The notes: generated from the letters alone by a model not told the origin. DNA of 64,000 nucleotides from Silene conica (GCA_029255685.2 CM055313.2:24839079-24903078), one strand, 5' to 3'. Positions 36,275 to 49,835 are shown, numbered from the stretch's first letter. Numbers and translations: made by a program.

Positions 36275-38090
36275 TGATGTGTGCATTTTGTATAGACTTT
36301 TTAGTCTTGTTTTAGCACACATTTTCATGTTATTCGGTGATTTTATATCACTTTATGCCCCGTATATGCTACTTTGTATTTGTATTGATGTTTTGCAGAT
36401 ATTAACCAAGTAGTAGCGGAAATCGAGCATTTTCTACCTCAAAGCAGTGCATTTCAGTAGACGATGGAAGAATCATGGCTGGTTCTGCTTTAATCGAGAA
36501 GCGTGAGGTGATTAAACAACCTATAGGCCTGTCGAATACCAAATCGAGCAGAAGAGTTCTCGATCGAGCTGTCCTATGCTCGATCGAGGGGTCTAGAGGA
36601 AGACAAGTCCTCGATCGAGCTGTCCTGTGCTCGATCGAGAGGTTCCCAAAGAGAAAAGTATCCGGTCGATAGCTGAGTTGGTCGATCGAGATAAGTCAAA
36701 GAGAAGGAGTCGATCGAGCAACTGGTTGTCTTCGATCGACCAGTTTTTGAATACTATTGTGCTCGATCGAGAGGAAATAGCCCTCGATCGAGAGTTTTTC
36801 TGACCCTTCATGTTCACAGTAGTTATTACTTCAGTTTAGTTTTTCTTCTTATTTAAAGGCTCGTTTTGAGATCATTAGGTTAAGAATTCTTACACTATCA
36901 TTAGCTCTCTGCAGTCTTTTGTTCTAGTTGATTATTTTTCCAGAAACTTTGTAGCCGTCACATTTCACAATAATTCTAAGTTCTTCGTCTCTTTCGTTCT
37001 AAGGATTCGTTTCTCCTGTTTTTGCCTTTTCTTTACTGTAATTCTTCCTTTCTCATCTCTTTTATTCTGTTCTTAACATTAGTTTTCGTATACTGTTTTC
37101 GTTCTCTGAATTCCGACATTATCGTGCGTTATACTCTGTTTTTGTATGTTTGCGTTCGTCACTGTTCGTCCGTTTTCTGCCCTTATTTCATACTTTCTGA
37201 TTCCGTTCTTTTCCCCTTATTAATACATGTTATCAGTTTAGTTTAGTCGTTTTGTATCCCTGTTAGTATTCCTTATTCATCTAGTATCGTATGCATGTTT
37301 CATACTTTTGCATTCGTCTTAAGAATACCGTAATCGCGCTTTGTCCCCCTACTGTTTTCGTTGGTTTCATATTTCCTGCTCCTATTCTTATAATTTGATT
37401 TATCTCTCATTTTAACATGTCGTATGCTAGTTCAATTATAATAGTCGTAGTTATCGTTAATTCCGTTATGAGTAGCTAAACCCCCTAATATGTTGGGATG
37501 AGGGAAGTTGTGTCAAACGTATGATAGGTAGTAGTCGGGATGGATCGTTTTTGGTGGGAGTAATCGTAAAACAATATAATCCATGTTTGGTTTAGTGAGT
37601 GCACGCATGAGACCTTACAAATAGTTAATTCCCAACCTAGACCGGAAGGTTGGAAGGGTAAGACTTGTTGAACGATTTTAAATAGTTTTTGTGAGAGCGG
37701 GAGTTAAGCAAAAACGACCTTAGGGCGACTTAAGACCGGAAGGTATAGTCGGGTTTGAGACTTGACCGTAATAACCCAGCCTTTCCCACTAATAAATTGG
37801 CCTATCCCAATTACATCAATCATACGTGAGACACAACGACCCGAGTTCCCAACATATTCCCTTATTCCTTGATTATTATCTCATCCCGTGTTTATTTTCA
37901 TATTTTTATTCTCTTTTGCATATCTATATCTCGTAGTTTAGTTGATACCTTTTAAACCCCCAATTTGTGACCCATTGGTAAAAACCGATAGTTAAATAAG
38001 TTCGCTTCCCTGAGGAGACTGACCCTATTTGCCACTAGCTTATGTTAGTAGTACCTAGGTATTTATTTTTGGTACCAAACGACGGTATCA
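36275..38090 (+). repeat. 5' LTR of the Athila/Tat-like element (1816 bp)
   Basis: Starts TGATGTG and ends ACGACGGTATCA just before the primer site. It contains a palindrome array at 36545-36800. The related solo LTR at 56267-63345 ends (minus strand) AACGACGGGTGTCA, supporting the 3' boundary. The small ORFs at 36475 and 37022 lie inside the LTR and are not genes. Confidence 0.82.
36545..36800. repeat. Array of CTCGATCGAG palindromes in the LTR
   Basis: At least eight copies of TCGATCGA, mostly within CTCGATCGAG, occur at intervals of about 25-40 bases, often in pairs. The spacers are unrelated to one another. Confidence 0.9.
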
Positions 38091-38095
38091 AATTT

Positions 38096-38113
38096 TGGCG
38101 CCGTTGCCGGGGA
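38096..38113 (+). other. Primer binding site (Asp-tRNA)
   Basis: TGGCGCCGTTGCCGGGGA lies five bases after the LTR. It is complementary to the 3' end of plant aspartate tRNA, the primer used by the Athila and Tat lineages. Confidence 0.88.
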
Positions 38114-38204
38114 AGCAACACATTTTCTATTCTTGTTTTTATCTATTTATGTCTTAAGGAATTTTAATTCATTAAGACCGCACTAATCGTTCTCTTCAGT
38201 TTGT

Positions 38205-39610
38205 ATGCGCAGGTCTCAAAGGGGAGAATTGGTGCAACCCGATCCCGAACCCGAGAGATTATTCTTACGAAGAAGGAGAGAACTTGAGAGAAACCGTCGG
38301 GAGGAAGTCTTAATTACCCCCGACCAAGAGAGAACCAATTTCTGTGAGGAGAACTTCACTTTCGAACCAAACTTTCTACCAAAAATGCCTAACATAGTCA
38401 GTCACTCTGAGCCCACAGCTGAGTTCATACCAAAGGGATTTAGCATAGCCACGGATGAGGATGGCCAAACCTTCGATTTCTGACCCTCTTACATCAGTAT
38501 GGTGGAGAAAAACCAATACAGATGGGCCGCGGGAGAGGATTCCAGAAAGCATATGGAGCGATTCGCTGATTATTGCTCCTCAATCCCAGCTAATAGGGGG
38601 TGTCCCAAGATAAAATCAAAGAAGCCCTTTTTCCCTTTTCTTTAACCGACAATGCTAGGGAGTGGTTGTCGGATTTGGATAGGGAGGCAGCTGAAATCAC
38701 CGACTGGACATCCTTAGCCCTCGCCTTCTACAAAAAATATTTTCCACCCCAACGTACAAATGCCTTACGCACACAAATAACCAATTTCAAACAAAAGCCA
38801 TCCGAAAACTTGACTGAGGCATGGGATAGGTTTAAGGGTTATGTGAGAGCCGTTCCCCACCATGGTTTCCAACCATGGTTTATTTGCAACCAATTTTATA
38901 ATGGCTTATATGATGATCACCGAGCCATTCTTGATTCGGCCGCAAACGGGAGGTTCCAACGTGAGGTGGACGATGATAAAGGTTGGAGCTTGATAGAAGA
39001 GATGGCTACACATATTTCTGAGTATGATAACCCTATGAGTGGTATGAGAACCGTTTCCAATATTGAAACTGAGGGGTTAGAGGCAAAATTTGACAAGCTG
39101 TTTGCAAAGATTGAAAAGTTGGAGAGTGAGGGTGTTGGGAACCGTCAAACGGTTCATGTCCTACAAAGAGAAGAGATTGTCCTTTGTGAAAGGTGTGGCG
39201 AACAAGGCCACGGTGTTGTTGATTTCTTCGCGGATAAGGAGAAAGTCTATTCATTTCAACAATATAGACAAGGAGGGTATAACCATGGGTATGTCCACCC
39301 GAATCTGCGGTGGACAAGCCAAAATGACCTTAACCCGTCTCCACCACCGCAGCAACAACAACAACCGTACGTGCCACCACATAAGCAACAGTTTTCGAGG
39401 GCCCCGTAATTTTGTAATCCTCAACATGGGAGTTCTTCAAACGCAGGGGTGTCCAAGGTTGGTGAGTTGAAGACTATGATACAATCGTTGGCCACGCAGA
39501 TGGCTAAGTCCGACCAAGCAAACAACGCAACAATAAATATGCTTGAGTCACAAATTGCTCAACTCGCTACAAACCAATCGACAAGGCAACCGGGCCATCT
39601 ACCCTCCTAA
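38205..39610 (+). pseudogene. GAG of the Athila/Tat-like element, damaged
   Basis: A first frame (38205-38480) with a basic N-terminus (RRRRELERNRREE) stops at TGA 38481. After a frameshift in a GGGGG run near 38596-38600, the retrotransposon gag domain continues (NAREWLSDLDREAAEITDW, then AWDRFKGYVRAVPHHGF) to a TAA at 39407. Sequence typical of the gag tail follows to about 39610 with more stops. The zinc knuckle CERCGEQGH lacks its last Cys. Several independent lesions show long inactivity. Confidence 0.85.
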
Positions 39611-39754
39611 TCTGAAAAAAGGAAGGAAACACTAAATATGGTGACCCTCAGGTCAGGAAAAATGTATTCTAATGATGAAATTATTGACCACGCTGTTGTT
39701 GTCGATTTTGCAGGAAAAGAATTGGAAAAATAAGCTGGTAATGCCGTGAAAGAG

Positions 39755-39985
39755 GTCGATCGAGAGGTTTCAAACTCTCGATCGAGGGAATTTTCAGAAC
39801 AAATGCTCGATCGAGTGCCACAGTATCCTCGATCGAGCGATTTAAAAGAAGAAAGTGTTCGATCGAACACTGATGAAGAAGGGTTTGCTCGATCGATAAC
39901 GTTGGAAGGTCGATCGAGTAATATTGCTGCTGAGACTAGTCGATCGAGAGAACTGGAGCAAGAAAGTGCTCGATCAAGGGAACCA
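39755..39985 (+). repeat. Second TCGATCGA palindrome array, inside the gag-pro frame
   Basis: About nine copies of TCGATCGA or one-base variants between gag and protease. The plus frame 39746-40177 is open across them, so they translate as recurring SRSRE/LDR-like peptides. Spacing is 20-35 bases. Confidence 0.85.
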
Positions 39986-40167
39986 AACAAAATAATGTTG
40001 AATGATAACTTGATTCGTGATACGCACAAAACAGATTCTGATGTGCGAGTCCCGTTTCCGGGACGTTTGGTAAAAGAAAAGAAGACCGAACTAGAATTCG
40101 CCAGATTTGGCCAACTTGTCAAAGGCCTCAATGTTCAAATTCCATTCCTAGACTTGGTAAGAAAGGT

Positions 40168-40560
40168 ACCCTCTTAAAGTTTATGAAGGATATTTGTTAC
40201 GGAAACGAACGATAAATGAAATTGAGACCATAGCTTTTACTGAAGGGTGTTCAGCCCATTTACAATACCGAACCCCACTTAAAATGTCCGACCCGGGTAG
40301 TTTTTCCATTCCTTGCCATATAGGACTCCATTTTATTGATAGGGCATTATGCGACTTGGGCGCTAGTATTAGTGTCATGCCATGGTCCTTGGCTAGGAGG
40401 TTGGGTTTTAATCGGTTTCATTACACGAGCATGTCCGCACAAATGGCTGACAAGTCAATGGCTAGACCTATGGGAATTTTAGAGGACATAACAATTAAGG
40501 TCGGGCGATTCTATATACCGGTAGACTTTGTCGTGCTTGACATTCCGGAAGACTCATAAA
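40168..40560 (+). pseudogene. Aspartic protease, N-terminal part, up to the copia-2 insertion
   Basis: Retropepsin-type protease that would cut Gag. The active-site motif is CDLGASISVMP (DLG in place of the common DT/SG; DLG occurs in this lineage). The preceding segment is frameshifted near 40177. The frame reaches LDIPEDS and a TAA that already belonged to the pre-insertion site. The remainder lies at 48815-49339. Confidence 0.82.
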
Positions 40561-41817
40561 TGTTAGGTTTAGTTATCTCATAATCTAATACTTTTAGTCA
40601 TACTAACATAAATATATAATTAACATTTTAATTAACATGATTAAGATCTTATGCATGCTTAAAATATGCGGAAATAGGAGAGATTTCGAGCCCTTACACA
40701 CGGTCCGAAATGTAATGCTAGGATGATCCTCCAAGTATTCAACAAGAACACCTTCTTTGGATGCACCAAGACAATCCCTTAAAACAACCGAGACTTTGAA
40801 CAAGCTAGTACCAAAAACGGTTTTCCTTAAACAATATATAAGTTCTAATATGACCTTAATTTTTACTAATATTATATCTTTTATATAACTAGTATTTTAT
40901 TATCTTATAATAATTATTTAGAGGATTTTGTGTAAATATTTTCTCAACCTTAGAAATTTTTTTAACCACATTAGAATGAATAATGAGAGCATCTCATATA
41001 TTTAAAGAGTGATGCTTGGGTTGAGGTGTGGCCGGGTATGGGAGGACACAAGGGGAGACAAGTTCTCTTCTCAAGGCTTATAGGGTGGCTATAGGGTGTG
41101 TGTTCTCAAGGCATCATATTAAACACAATGATTAAAGGTGTAATTAACACTTAAAACACACCACACCTACCTTCACTATAACCGGCCACTTAATCCATAA
41201 AATGGATTTCATTTTACAAATTTGTCAATTGTATAATTTGTACAATATGTGACATTTTATATGTCACAAAGTAATAAAATTATAATTTATCTTAATTTAA
41301 AACATATAAATATTTATCGTATAAATATTCTATATATTTAATTAAATAAATCATATTTATCAATTGACAAGTAATTCGAAATTACAAATATAAAATGATA
41401 ATTTATCGTCGATACGATTTACAACCTTTGTATTAATTACAACCCGATTCATTCTAATTACGATATTATAAAATATCGTTTATTGTTTAACAATTGACAC
41501 GATTCAATTTTAAACATAAATCTTACAATAAGATTTAACCTCTGATTTCTCGGTATACGAGTTTAAGGAATATGATCAAATCGTATCAATATACATTTGA
41601 TCATTTTATCATTTAAGGGAATTGTCCTAAAGGTGTGACCTAAAGGGATCAACTAACCACCACCGTCATACGACAGTAATGTCAAACTCTAGCTAGCCAA
41701 TCATTACCGATTAATGTTGGTCAGTTGACTAATATAATTTCATATCATCCCTTGCGCATTCTTGTCACGAGATTTAATTACGTGATCGCATTATTGTTGA
41801 GGACACATTTCCCAACA
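40561..41817 (-). repeat. 3' LTR of copia-2
   Basis: Starts TGTTAGG and ends CCCAACA on the plus strand. It is followed by the inverse polypurine tract ATCTCCCAC from 41818. Confidence 0.93.
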
Positions 41818-44175
41818 ATCTCCCACTTGTCCTCGACAAGTGTGCGTCACCAATTCCCTTGTCCTATTACAATCTCCCACTCAATGCAAGATGTCTCTCT
41901 GAGGTCGTACTTGCATTTGATCATATCATGAGTGGTTTCCTCGATCTGGAGAATAAGTGTTTGACCGGAATTATCTACCATAGATACCTTCCGAGCGTGG
42001 CCACACATTTCCAGTTAACTTCTCCTCGAGTGGCCTTGAGATTTGAACAACCCTGACAAGGGGTGGACAATTTCTATCATACTAATTCCTTTAATTAGTC
42101 ACAGTCAGTCACAACCCAAAGCAATCCCATTTGACTCCAGTTACGAAAAGTCGTAGAGAATGGATCAAGGTTATGCCTAAACTGTACCATCTTGGAAGAG
42201 TAGTCTTTAGTCTAAGAATTGACTCACAAGAATACTATAACAGCTCTTGCCACGACCCGGCTATTATAAAATTTCCAGAACTCTATAAGCGGTCACTTTG
42301 CCCGACAGAGTGTCTCTGCAGTCTGCCTATGTGATCGACTAGTCTCACATATGACTCTATGGCACTTGAACTCGCCATCAGTCGCCTCACATACATTCTA
42401 GTCGCTTTGAGATGTCACCTCATGTAAGCGGCTAGGGGCTATACTAAGTCAATCCAGTTCACTTATGGGGTTCAATATTGTCTCATACAACCCATTTGGA
42501 TTTTGACAAAGAATCTTTTATCTTGAGTTAATTATAACTCAAATGACATTGTTATGCAAACACAGTCAATACTATTTCATTGCATTTGATGCACAATCAT
42601 CTATTTGTATTAATGTTTTGCGAATAAACCTTTTATTCATGATTACAAAACTTACGAATTTTGGTCTCCTTCCGACTCATATTATCTCACATAATATGAT
42701 CTTATTTGAGCACATATCTAGAACTCATTCTAGATCTTGAGTTCCCTTTCCTGAGGGAAGCTCCCCACTGTTATCTTATAACTCGTGACGTATTGATATA
42801 TTAGGGGGATTAAAGAATCACTCGAAATTATCTAGTCACTTTGTGTGCTGAAATCTATATTGTAGTTATTAGTGATTTCATCACTCTTACTAACTTTCAA
42901 ACATCTTGGCTATTTCATCAAGGTTATTCATATCTAACCATTTTGATTTCTAATGGGCGACCTTTTATTATCAATATAATAAACTTTACCGTAAAACTCC
43001 ATCATCTTATGATACATGGTATTTGTTCATCTAGAATTGAAAGCCTCTTATTCTTTACACTTAAAGAATCACTCATCCTCTCTAAATGGTAGGTTTAATT
43101 CTCTAATGAATATTGCTCCCACTGAAAACAATATCACTCGATTTCTTAAATGAACCTTTCATTTCTCGCATGTAAATCGTTATTTATTATTTGAATCATT
43201 ATCATTATCACTATCTCTATAGTGTTCCTCCTTTATTCAATCAATCATCACTTTTTTCATGTCTTCGTTTCCTCGAGACGAATTTGACATGACATTCACT
43301 TATAACTACATTGAGAGGATTGAGACGATTTCTTCTCTTTTATCTTATAAATTTAGAAAAATCATTTATTAAGGAACCGTTTTCCTTCCGATTTCATACG
43401 GGGTTTCATTTATCCTCTCTTTGAAACACTGACATAAGGAACATTTCCTCTTGTGTCTTCCCGTAGTTTCTTCAGTGTCCTCTCGTAGTTTCTTTTATTC
43501 ATTCATTTAGGGTTCTTCTTAAGACTCCCTTGTGGGATTCTTCTCTAAGATCCTACATTTATCTCATTGGTTTGCGGGCGAAATATATTCTCCCACTCTA
43601 TCCTTTTAACAATAACCTTTATTTGTATAAGGATAGCGTATTCGATGCAAACAATGCATATGAATGGATAAAAGTTTCTAGGTTTGATGAATACATTCTC
43701 ATTTTCACTTAAAATGAAAATCATATAATGAACTAATGATGTCTCAATTTTATTGAAAGTATCTCATGGGGTGTGGTTCTCCATTTTTATCAACACTTTG
43801 ATTATATTATATTGATCATATCAATATTCATGTTTTAACAAGGTATGCAATTTATTTTAGAAATCAAGAAATTGATTAAGAAAAAAAGTAGTGACTCGGG
43901 TTGAAAGCCAAGTCACTAATATCCAAAATTACAACCATTGTTTTAGGATTATAATCCTTGTCTTCCAAGAAAATAAATTGTTCCAGCAAATAAAATGCAA
44001 AATATGAAAGAAGACAATATGAAAATTAGAGCCTAGCTCTTCAAGTCTTCGATCAATTGGATGCTACCATAGCCATCCAAGTAAGGAACTTCATGCTTCC
44101 TTCTCCTTGCCCTTATCATTAGGAGGTGGCCCTTTAAAACAATTAAAAAGGGTAAATATTAACAAATTTTTATCA
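41818..44175 (-). other. Non-coding 3' internal region of copia-2
   Basis: Counterpart of 5603-7869 in copia-1. It contains gag exon 2 (about 44084-44125) and no pol. The ORFs at 41859-43712 are not conserved coding frames. Confidence 0.65.
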
Positions 44176-45111
44176 CTATACACAAGTTGATAATTGACAT
44201 GAATGTATGCGAGAATTATTACCTACGGCGGTTGCCTTCCCATTTTTGAGATCGCTTAAGTATTTGGGGCAATTACGTTTCCAATGCCCTATTCTTGTGC
44301 AATAGTGGCACTTGTCTTCGGATTTTGAATATGAGGTGGAAGCGCCTTTCGAAAAGGTCTTTTCTTTGGTCGCTTTGGGCTTGAACGTTTTCTTGCCTTT
44401 GCCCTTAGAGGCATTCCTTTTGAAGCTCGTTTTCCCTTTCTTCTCGATGTTTAAAACATCCTTGGTGGAACTTTCATGAAGTCCCATATCCCTCTCGGCT
44501 TGGACGAGCATCTTATGCAATTCGTCCAATGTGGTCTCTTGATTTTGCATATTGAAATTCACCAGGAATTGAGCATACGATTTCACCTTATTGAGCGAGT
44601 GAAGAACTCGGTCAATGATTAGAGAGTCGGGAACATCAACTTCTTGCATTTTTAGAGTCTCTGCGAGCTCAATTAGTTTGAGCACATGAGGGCTTATCTT
44701 TTGCCCTTCCTTCAAGGTAATGTTGAAGAAGGCGGAAGCCGCCTCATATTGAATCACCCTTGGAGTTCGCGAAAACATTGTCGCAAGCTTGGTGTATATC
44801 TCATACAATGTCGTCAACTTGATCATACTCCTTTGGAGATTCGGCTCCATGGAGAAGATGAGCACATTTTTAAGAGCGGAGGACTCTTTCATGTAGGATT
44901 CATAGGCCTCACGAGTTTGGACCGATGAACGAGCGGTCGGAGCGGTCGGAGCGGCTTCGGATAGGTAACGAGTCTTATCGTCACCTTGAGCGGCCAAAAG
45001 TAATTGCGCATCCCAATCCTTAAAATTGGAACCATGCTTATCGAGTTTGCAACGATCCATAAAGGATCGAAGCCATGAAACGTTAGTGAGAGGTGGAGCG
45101 TTGGTTGCCAT
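44084..45111 (-). CDS. Copia GAG polyprotein of copia-2, with conserved intron
   Basis: Near-identical to the gag of copia-1: same MATNAPPLTNVSWLRSFMD start (45111), capsid region, Lys-rich stretch and CCHC knuckle CHYCTRIGHWKRNC. Unspliced, it runs 311 aa to 44176. The donor after GCCGTAG (GTAATAATTC, near 44220) and an acceptor ending TTTTAAAG near 44128 match those in copia-1. The second exon again encodes a PPPNDKGKEKEA-like tail but stops earlier (TGA). Both gag copies are intact in frame. Confidence 0.78.
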
Positions 45112-47541
45112 TGTCGATGTTGAAAATTAAACTACAATAAAATGAAGGAATTAAAACAATGTCATCTTTAAAAACTTGTAAACAATTTTAAACAAGTTTA
45201 GTCTATTTACTTAATGATCTCTTACCCAATTAAGTAAACAATCCCGAGACCCAAATCCATACTAATTCGGGCACGGTATAGCCGATTCAACCCGTATCGG
45301 TATAATTTGGTGGATTAACCTTTTAATCGGTTCTACCTTAGAACTCTCGGTCGACAATTTTCTAAAAATCGTCTTTAGCCCGAACTTATTGCAACTACGG
45401 TTACGAATACTTTCGTTGAGATCGACCAAATTTCAAGGTGTAATCTTTATTACCCCACTTACCCAACATGACAATTTTAGTACCCCGGTATAGCCGAGTC
45501 TACGTCTTGTGAAAAAGGGATTCATGGGTCAATACTTTTTGGTAAGGCTAAGTCTCAATATTTATTTGTAAGAGATCTAGTCAATTTTATTATCTATCTC
45601 CGTTTAAGTGAACTAAGTCGGTGAATTATTGATAAAATAATGACTAGGTCGACTAAATCAAAAAATGCATGAGACGATATATGACGATTTGGCTATGCAT
45701 GCAAACATATAAAAAGCAAATAAAAGCATAAAAATAAACCCTAGTATGGCCTTTCCTAGAAAAGAAATAATAAAAGTACAAATTCGGAAACCAACTCCTT
45801 TGGTCGCTTGAACTTCACGAGGCACGCACTTCGAGGTAAACACCGTCTTGATCGGAACTCCTTTCCGAATGGCACTGTCTTCAAGGATCTCCGGAATTTA
45901 CCAAAATTACAACTTTTCTAGTCTACTTTATACATTATAAAATAGAAATAAATTACAATTGGGTGATACGAGATCACAAAATTACAACCGAATCGGTAAC
46001 CCCTTACATTACGGGAAATACCGATTAAAAACTAAAGCCATGCTAAGTAAATTACATAATTCCCAAAATTACGTAAATAAATCATGAAATTCATAATAAA
46101 ATATGCAATGCTTATGAATATATGAACTATCATGCAAACCCTAAGCCAAATCGTCTTATTTAAATATCGATTATATAAATAGTTATCGTATACCTCGTTT
46201 TTTGGAATTGCGTGTTTTAACGTTTAACAACACTATGCATTATATGAATCAGTATTCATTCTTAAGTTAATCATCCCAACTCATTTAGGTTTCAAAATTT
46301 AGTCTTACTCAAACTTTGAACATGACTCAACTTAATATATTTTAATATTGTTTGGTATAACTCGGTTTTACGGAAAAATAATATAAAAATCCGAAAGAGT
46401 CATAAAAATTTCGAAAAATTCAAAATTCAAATTTTGAAAATTCTAAAATGTTCTTAAAATTTCAGAACCTTAAAATATTAGTATTTATAAGGTTTTAATA
46501 ATTATTTCGAAAATAATACGTAAAATGAGCATTTTAAGTCGGATAATTAAATAAATAGTTCCATAAATGCAAATAAAATACTAATAATATTTTTACACCT
46601 TCCAAAACACTTTAAGAACATAAAATGGACAGAAAATTAAATGGCACACTGCCCAATAGCCGAAATTTAAATAATATGACTCTTTTTATTCAATTTTAAA
46701 TGCAACTTTTTAACAAATTAAAATTAAATAAAAACAGAAACTTTTGGCTCCCAAGAATGATTCCGTGATGAACATATCATATATGACTATTATGGGTTAA
46801 ATTTTTCGGCCATTTTAACAACTATTGCAAATTTTAACGATTTTCGTCATATATCGTACGATTTTAACGTTTAAAATTATTTCTCAAGCATAAAATAAGA
46901 TAAAAATCTCGAAATTTTTATACAAGCTGGAAATAATATATACGACATCGTGTTAAATTTTTATGGCCAAATTCCAACTTAAACTATTAAAGTTGAAATA
47001 ATGTCACTAATTACCCGATTTTTACATTAAAAATCTATAATAATGCAATATATGAGATAAATTTCTGGAATATTTACCATACATTTTAAATATTGCATGT
47101 GACATACTCATAAATGTTTATAGTCAAATTCCAAATATAACTATACAAACCCATTTTTATTCATCTTATTGCATTTTAACATTTAAAATTCATATCCCAT
47201 GTATTATAACTCCATAATTTACGAAAATTCATATTCATATTATAGGAAATACATGTGAAAACATACTGAAAAATCTCGGTCAGAAGCTTATTTTAACTAT
47301 TTTTCCGAAAAATAAACATTTTTAACCATTAAAAATCAATAAAACCGAAATTAAAAATACCAAAGAACAATATATATGCAAAATATATTCCAAATATCCT
47401 AAAAAAATTTTAGAATCAGTAGGTATTCATGCTTAAATCATTTCGGCCATATCATATATTAAACGAAATACCAAATTTTATTTTGTTATCCTAATAACTC
47501 CGTAAAAACGTAAACGGAAAGCATGCAAACAACCTAGTTGC
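45112..47541 (-). other. Non-coding leader of copia-2
   Basis: Counterpart of 2109-4550 in copia-1. No supported ORF. Confidence 0.6.
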
Positions 47542-47552
47542 TCTGATACCAA
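47541..47552 (-). other. Primer binding site (initiator Met-tRNA) of copia-2
   Basis: GCTCTGATACCA on the plus strand is the inverse of TGGTATCAGAGC, adjacent to the 5' LTR of the minus-strand element (positions approximate by one or two bases). Confidence 0.88.
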
Positions 47553-47553
47553 T

Positions 47554-48810
47554 TGTTAGGTTTAGTTATCTCATAATCTAATACTTTTAGTCATACTAAC
47601 ATAAATATATAATTAACATTTTAATTAACATGATTAAGATCTTATGCATGCTTAAAATATGCGGAAATAGGAGAGATTTCGAGCCCTTACACACGGTCCG
47701 AAATGTAATGCTAGGATGATCCTCCAAGTATTCAACAAGAACACCTCCTTTGGATACACCAAGACAATCCCTTAAAACAACCGAGACTTTGAACAAGCTA
47801 GTACCAAAAACGGTTTTCCTTAAACAATATATAAGTTCTAATATGAACTTAATTTTTACTAATATTATTTCTTTTATATAACTAGTACTTTATTATCTTA
47901 TAATAATTATTTAGAGGATTTTGTGTAAATATTTTCTCAACCTTAGAAAGTTTTTTAACCACATTAGAATGAATAATGAGAGCATCTCATATATTTAAAG
48001 AGTGATGCCTGGGTTGAGGTGTGGCCGGGTATGGGAGGACACAAGGGGAGACAAGTTCTCTTCTCAAGGCTTATAGGGTGGCTATAGGGTGTGTGTTCTC
48101 AAGGCATCATATTAAACACAATGATTAAAGGTGTAATTAACACTTAAAACACACCACACCTACCTTCACTATAACCGGCCACTTAATCCATAAAATGGAT
48201 TTCATTTTACAAATTTGTCAATTGTATAATTTGTACAATATGTGACATCTTATATGTCACAAAGTAATAAAATTATAATTTTTCTTAATTTAAAACATAT
48301 AAATATTTATCGTATAAATATTATATATATTTAATTAAATAAATCATATTTATCAATTGACAAGTAATTCGAAATTACAAATATAAAATGATAATTTATC
48401 GTCGATACGATTTACAACCTTTGTATTAATTACAACCCGATTCATTCTAATTACGATATTATAAAATATCGTTTATTGTTTAACAATTGACACGATTCAA
48501 TTTTAAACATAAATCTTACAATAAGATTTAACCTCTGATTTCTCGGTATACAAGTTTAAGGATTATGATCAAATCGTATCAATATACATTTGATCATTTT
48601 ATCATTTAAGGGAATTGTCCTAAAGGTGTGACCTAAAGGGATCAACTGACCACCACCGTCATACGACAGTAATGTCAAACTCTAGCTAGCCAATCATTAC
48701 CGATTAATGTTGGTCAGTTGACTAATATAATTTCGTATCATCCCTTGCGCATTCTTGTCACGATATTTAATTACGTGATCGCATTATTGTTGAGGACACA
48801 TTTCCCAACA
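47554..48810 (-). repeat. 5' LTR of copia-2
   Basis: Same 1257 bp as the left LTR, with about 15 single-base differences (roughly 98.8% identical by eye), so older than copia-1. Confidence 0.93.
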
Positions 48811-48814
48811 ATAA

Positions 48815-49339
48815 ACACCCATCATACTTGGCCGACCATTTTTGCACACAGCCCAAGCTATCATCGATGTTGGGTTGCGCACTTTGACCTTTAGGGTTGG
48901 GGGAGAGGAACTAGTTTTCGCTAAACCCGCGACCCAGAAGGGGCCGATGCGCATTTTAGATTGCAATGTCCTACAAGCCGTTGATTCTGATTCCATTCCC
49001 ATGGATTTGACACTATCTAAAGACTCTATGATTATTGATGAACCTCCGCATGTTGTTACTCCCCCGACCCCGCTAACACCATTGCCTCGTAAAGAGAGCA
49101 AAAGAGGGGCCCGCATTTCTGTTATTAGGTGCACAGGGCCAGGTTGGGGAAACTTTTCATTAGACCCACCCACGGGAAAGGCGAAGAGCCTGGTGGAACT
49201 TTTCAAGGAGTACAAAGACGAGAGGAAGGCGGAAAATGAATCCCAAGCATGGCGTAGGAAGGTGAGGGCCAATGAAAGAGAATCAAGTTCGTCACAGCAA
49301 CGACCGAAGGAAGGCCAATCAGAATTAATGGAAGAATAG
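48815..49339 (+). pseudogene. Aspartic protease, C-terminal part, after copia-2
   Basis: Continues the protease frame across the insertion: TPIILGRPFLHTAQAIIDV is the conserved ILGRPFL motif that follows the active site in this lineage. It is followed by an unconserved tail rich in Pro and charged residues up to the stop at 49337. Normally reverse transcriptase would follow; instead a non-coding, palindrome-bearing spacer begins. Confidence 0.82.
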
Positions 49340-49569
49340 TCGGGTTTGCAACCCCGTGCGAAGTTGTAAATAGGATAATTTAATTTGGATTTACGTTCTT
49401 TATAGACTCATGAATTTGTTTTCGATAGGATATCCGTAGATAGAAGATAGTAGTTAGAACAGTTTTAGTGACTCGGACAATTTTTGTGGTTTTGGGATAT
49501 TTGTATTGTGCTTTTTGCAGGTACGAATAAGCCGCACCAAATAGAATTCATCAAAGTGCGGCCAGCTGA

Positions 49570-49835
49570 AAAGTACTCGACCGAGAGAACTACTTCTCCC
49601 GATCGAGCAAATTTGGGGACAAAAGCCTTCGATCGAGTAGTTTACTTATCGATCAAGATATAGGAAATGGTCGATCGAGAGTCCAACCTCTCGATCGAGA
49701 AGAAGGAAGATAAAAGTCGCGGATCCCTCGATCGAGAAGTTTCTGTTCTCGATCGAGCCCTACAGGTAACAAAAGCACTCGATCGAGGAGATTTTCCTCT
49801 CGATCAAGGAGATTTTCCTCTCGATCGAGAGCTTA
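49570..49835. repeat. Third TCGATCGA palindrome array
   Basis: About ten copies of CTCGATCGAG or close variants (some CGACCGAG, CGATCAAG) at intervals of 20-40 bases, in the spacer after the protease. Same design as at 36545 and 39755. Confidence 0.88.

Larger units (their letters stand above)
40561..48810 (-). mobile_element. Complete non-autonomous copia element (copia-2), gag only
   Basis: Target duplication ATAAA (40556-40560 and 48811-48815). LTRs of equal length (1257 bp) at 40561-41817 and 47554-48810 differ at about 15 positions by eye. Minus-strand order: 5' LTR (right), Met-tRNA primer site, leader, gag, non-coding tail, polypurine tract, 3' LTR (left). Same family and same missing pol as copia-1, in opposite orientation. 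Inserted in the protease of the Athila/Tat-like element. Confidence 0.95.
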
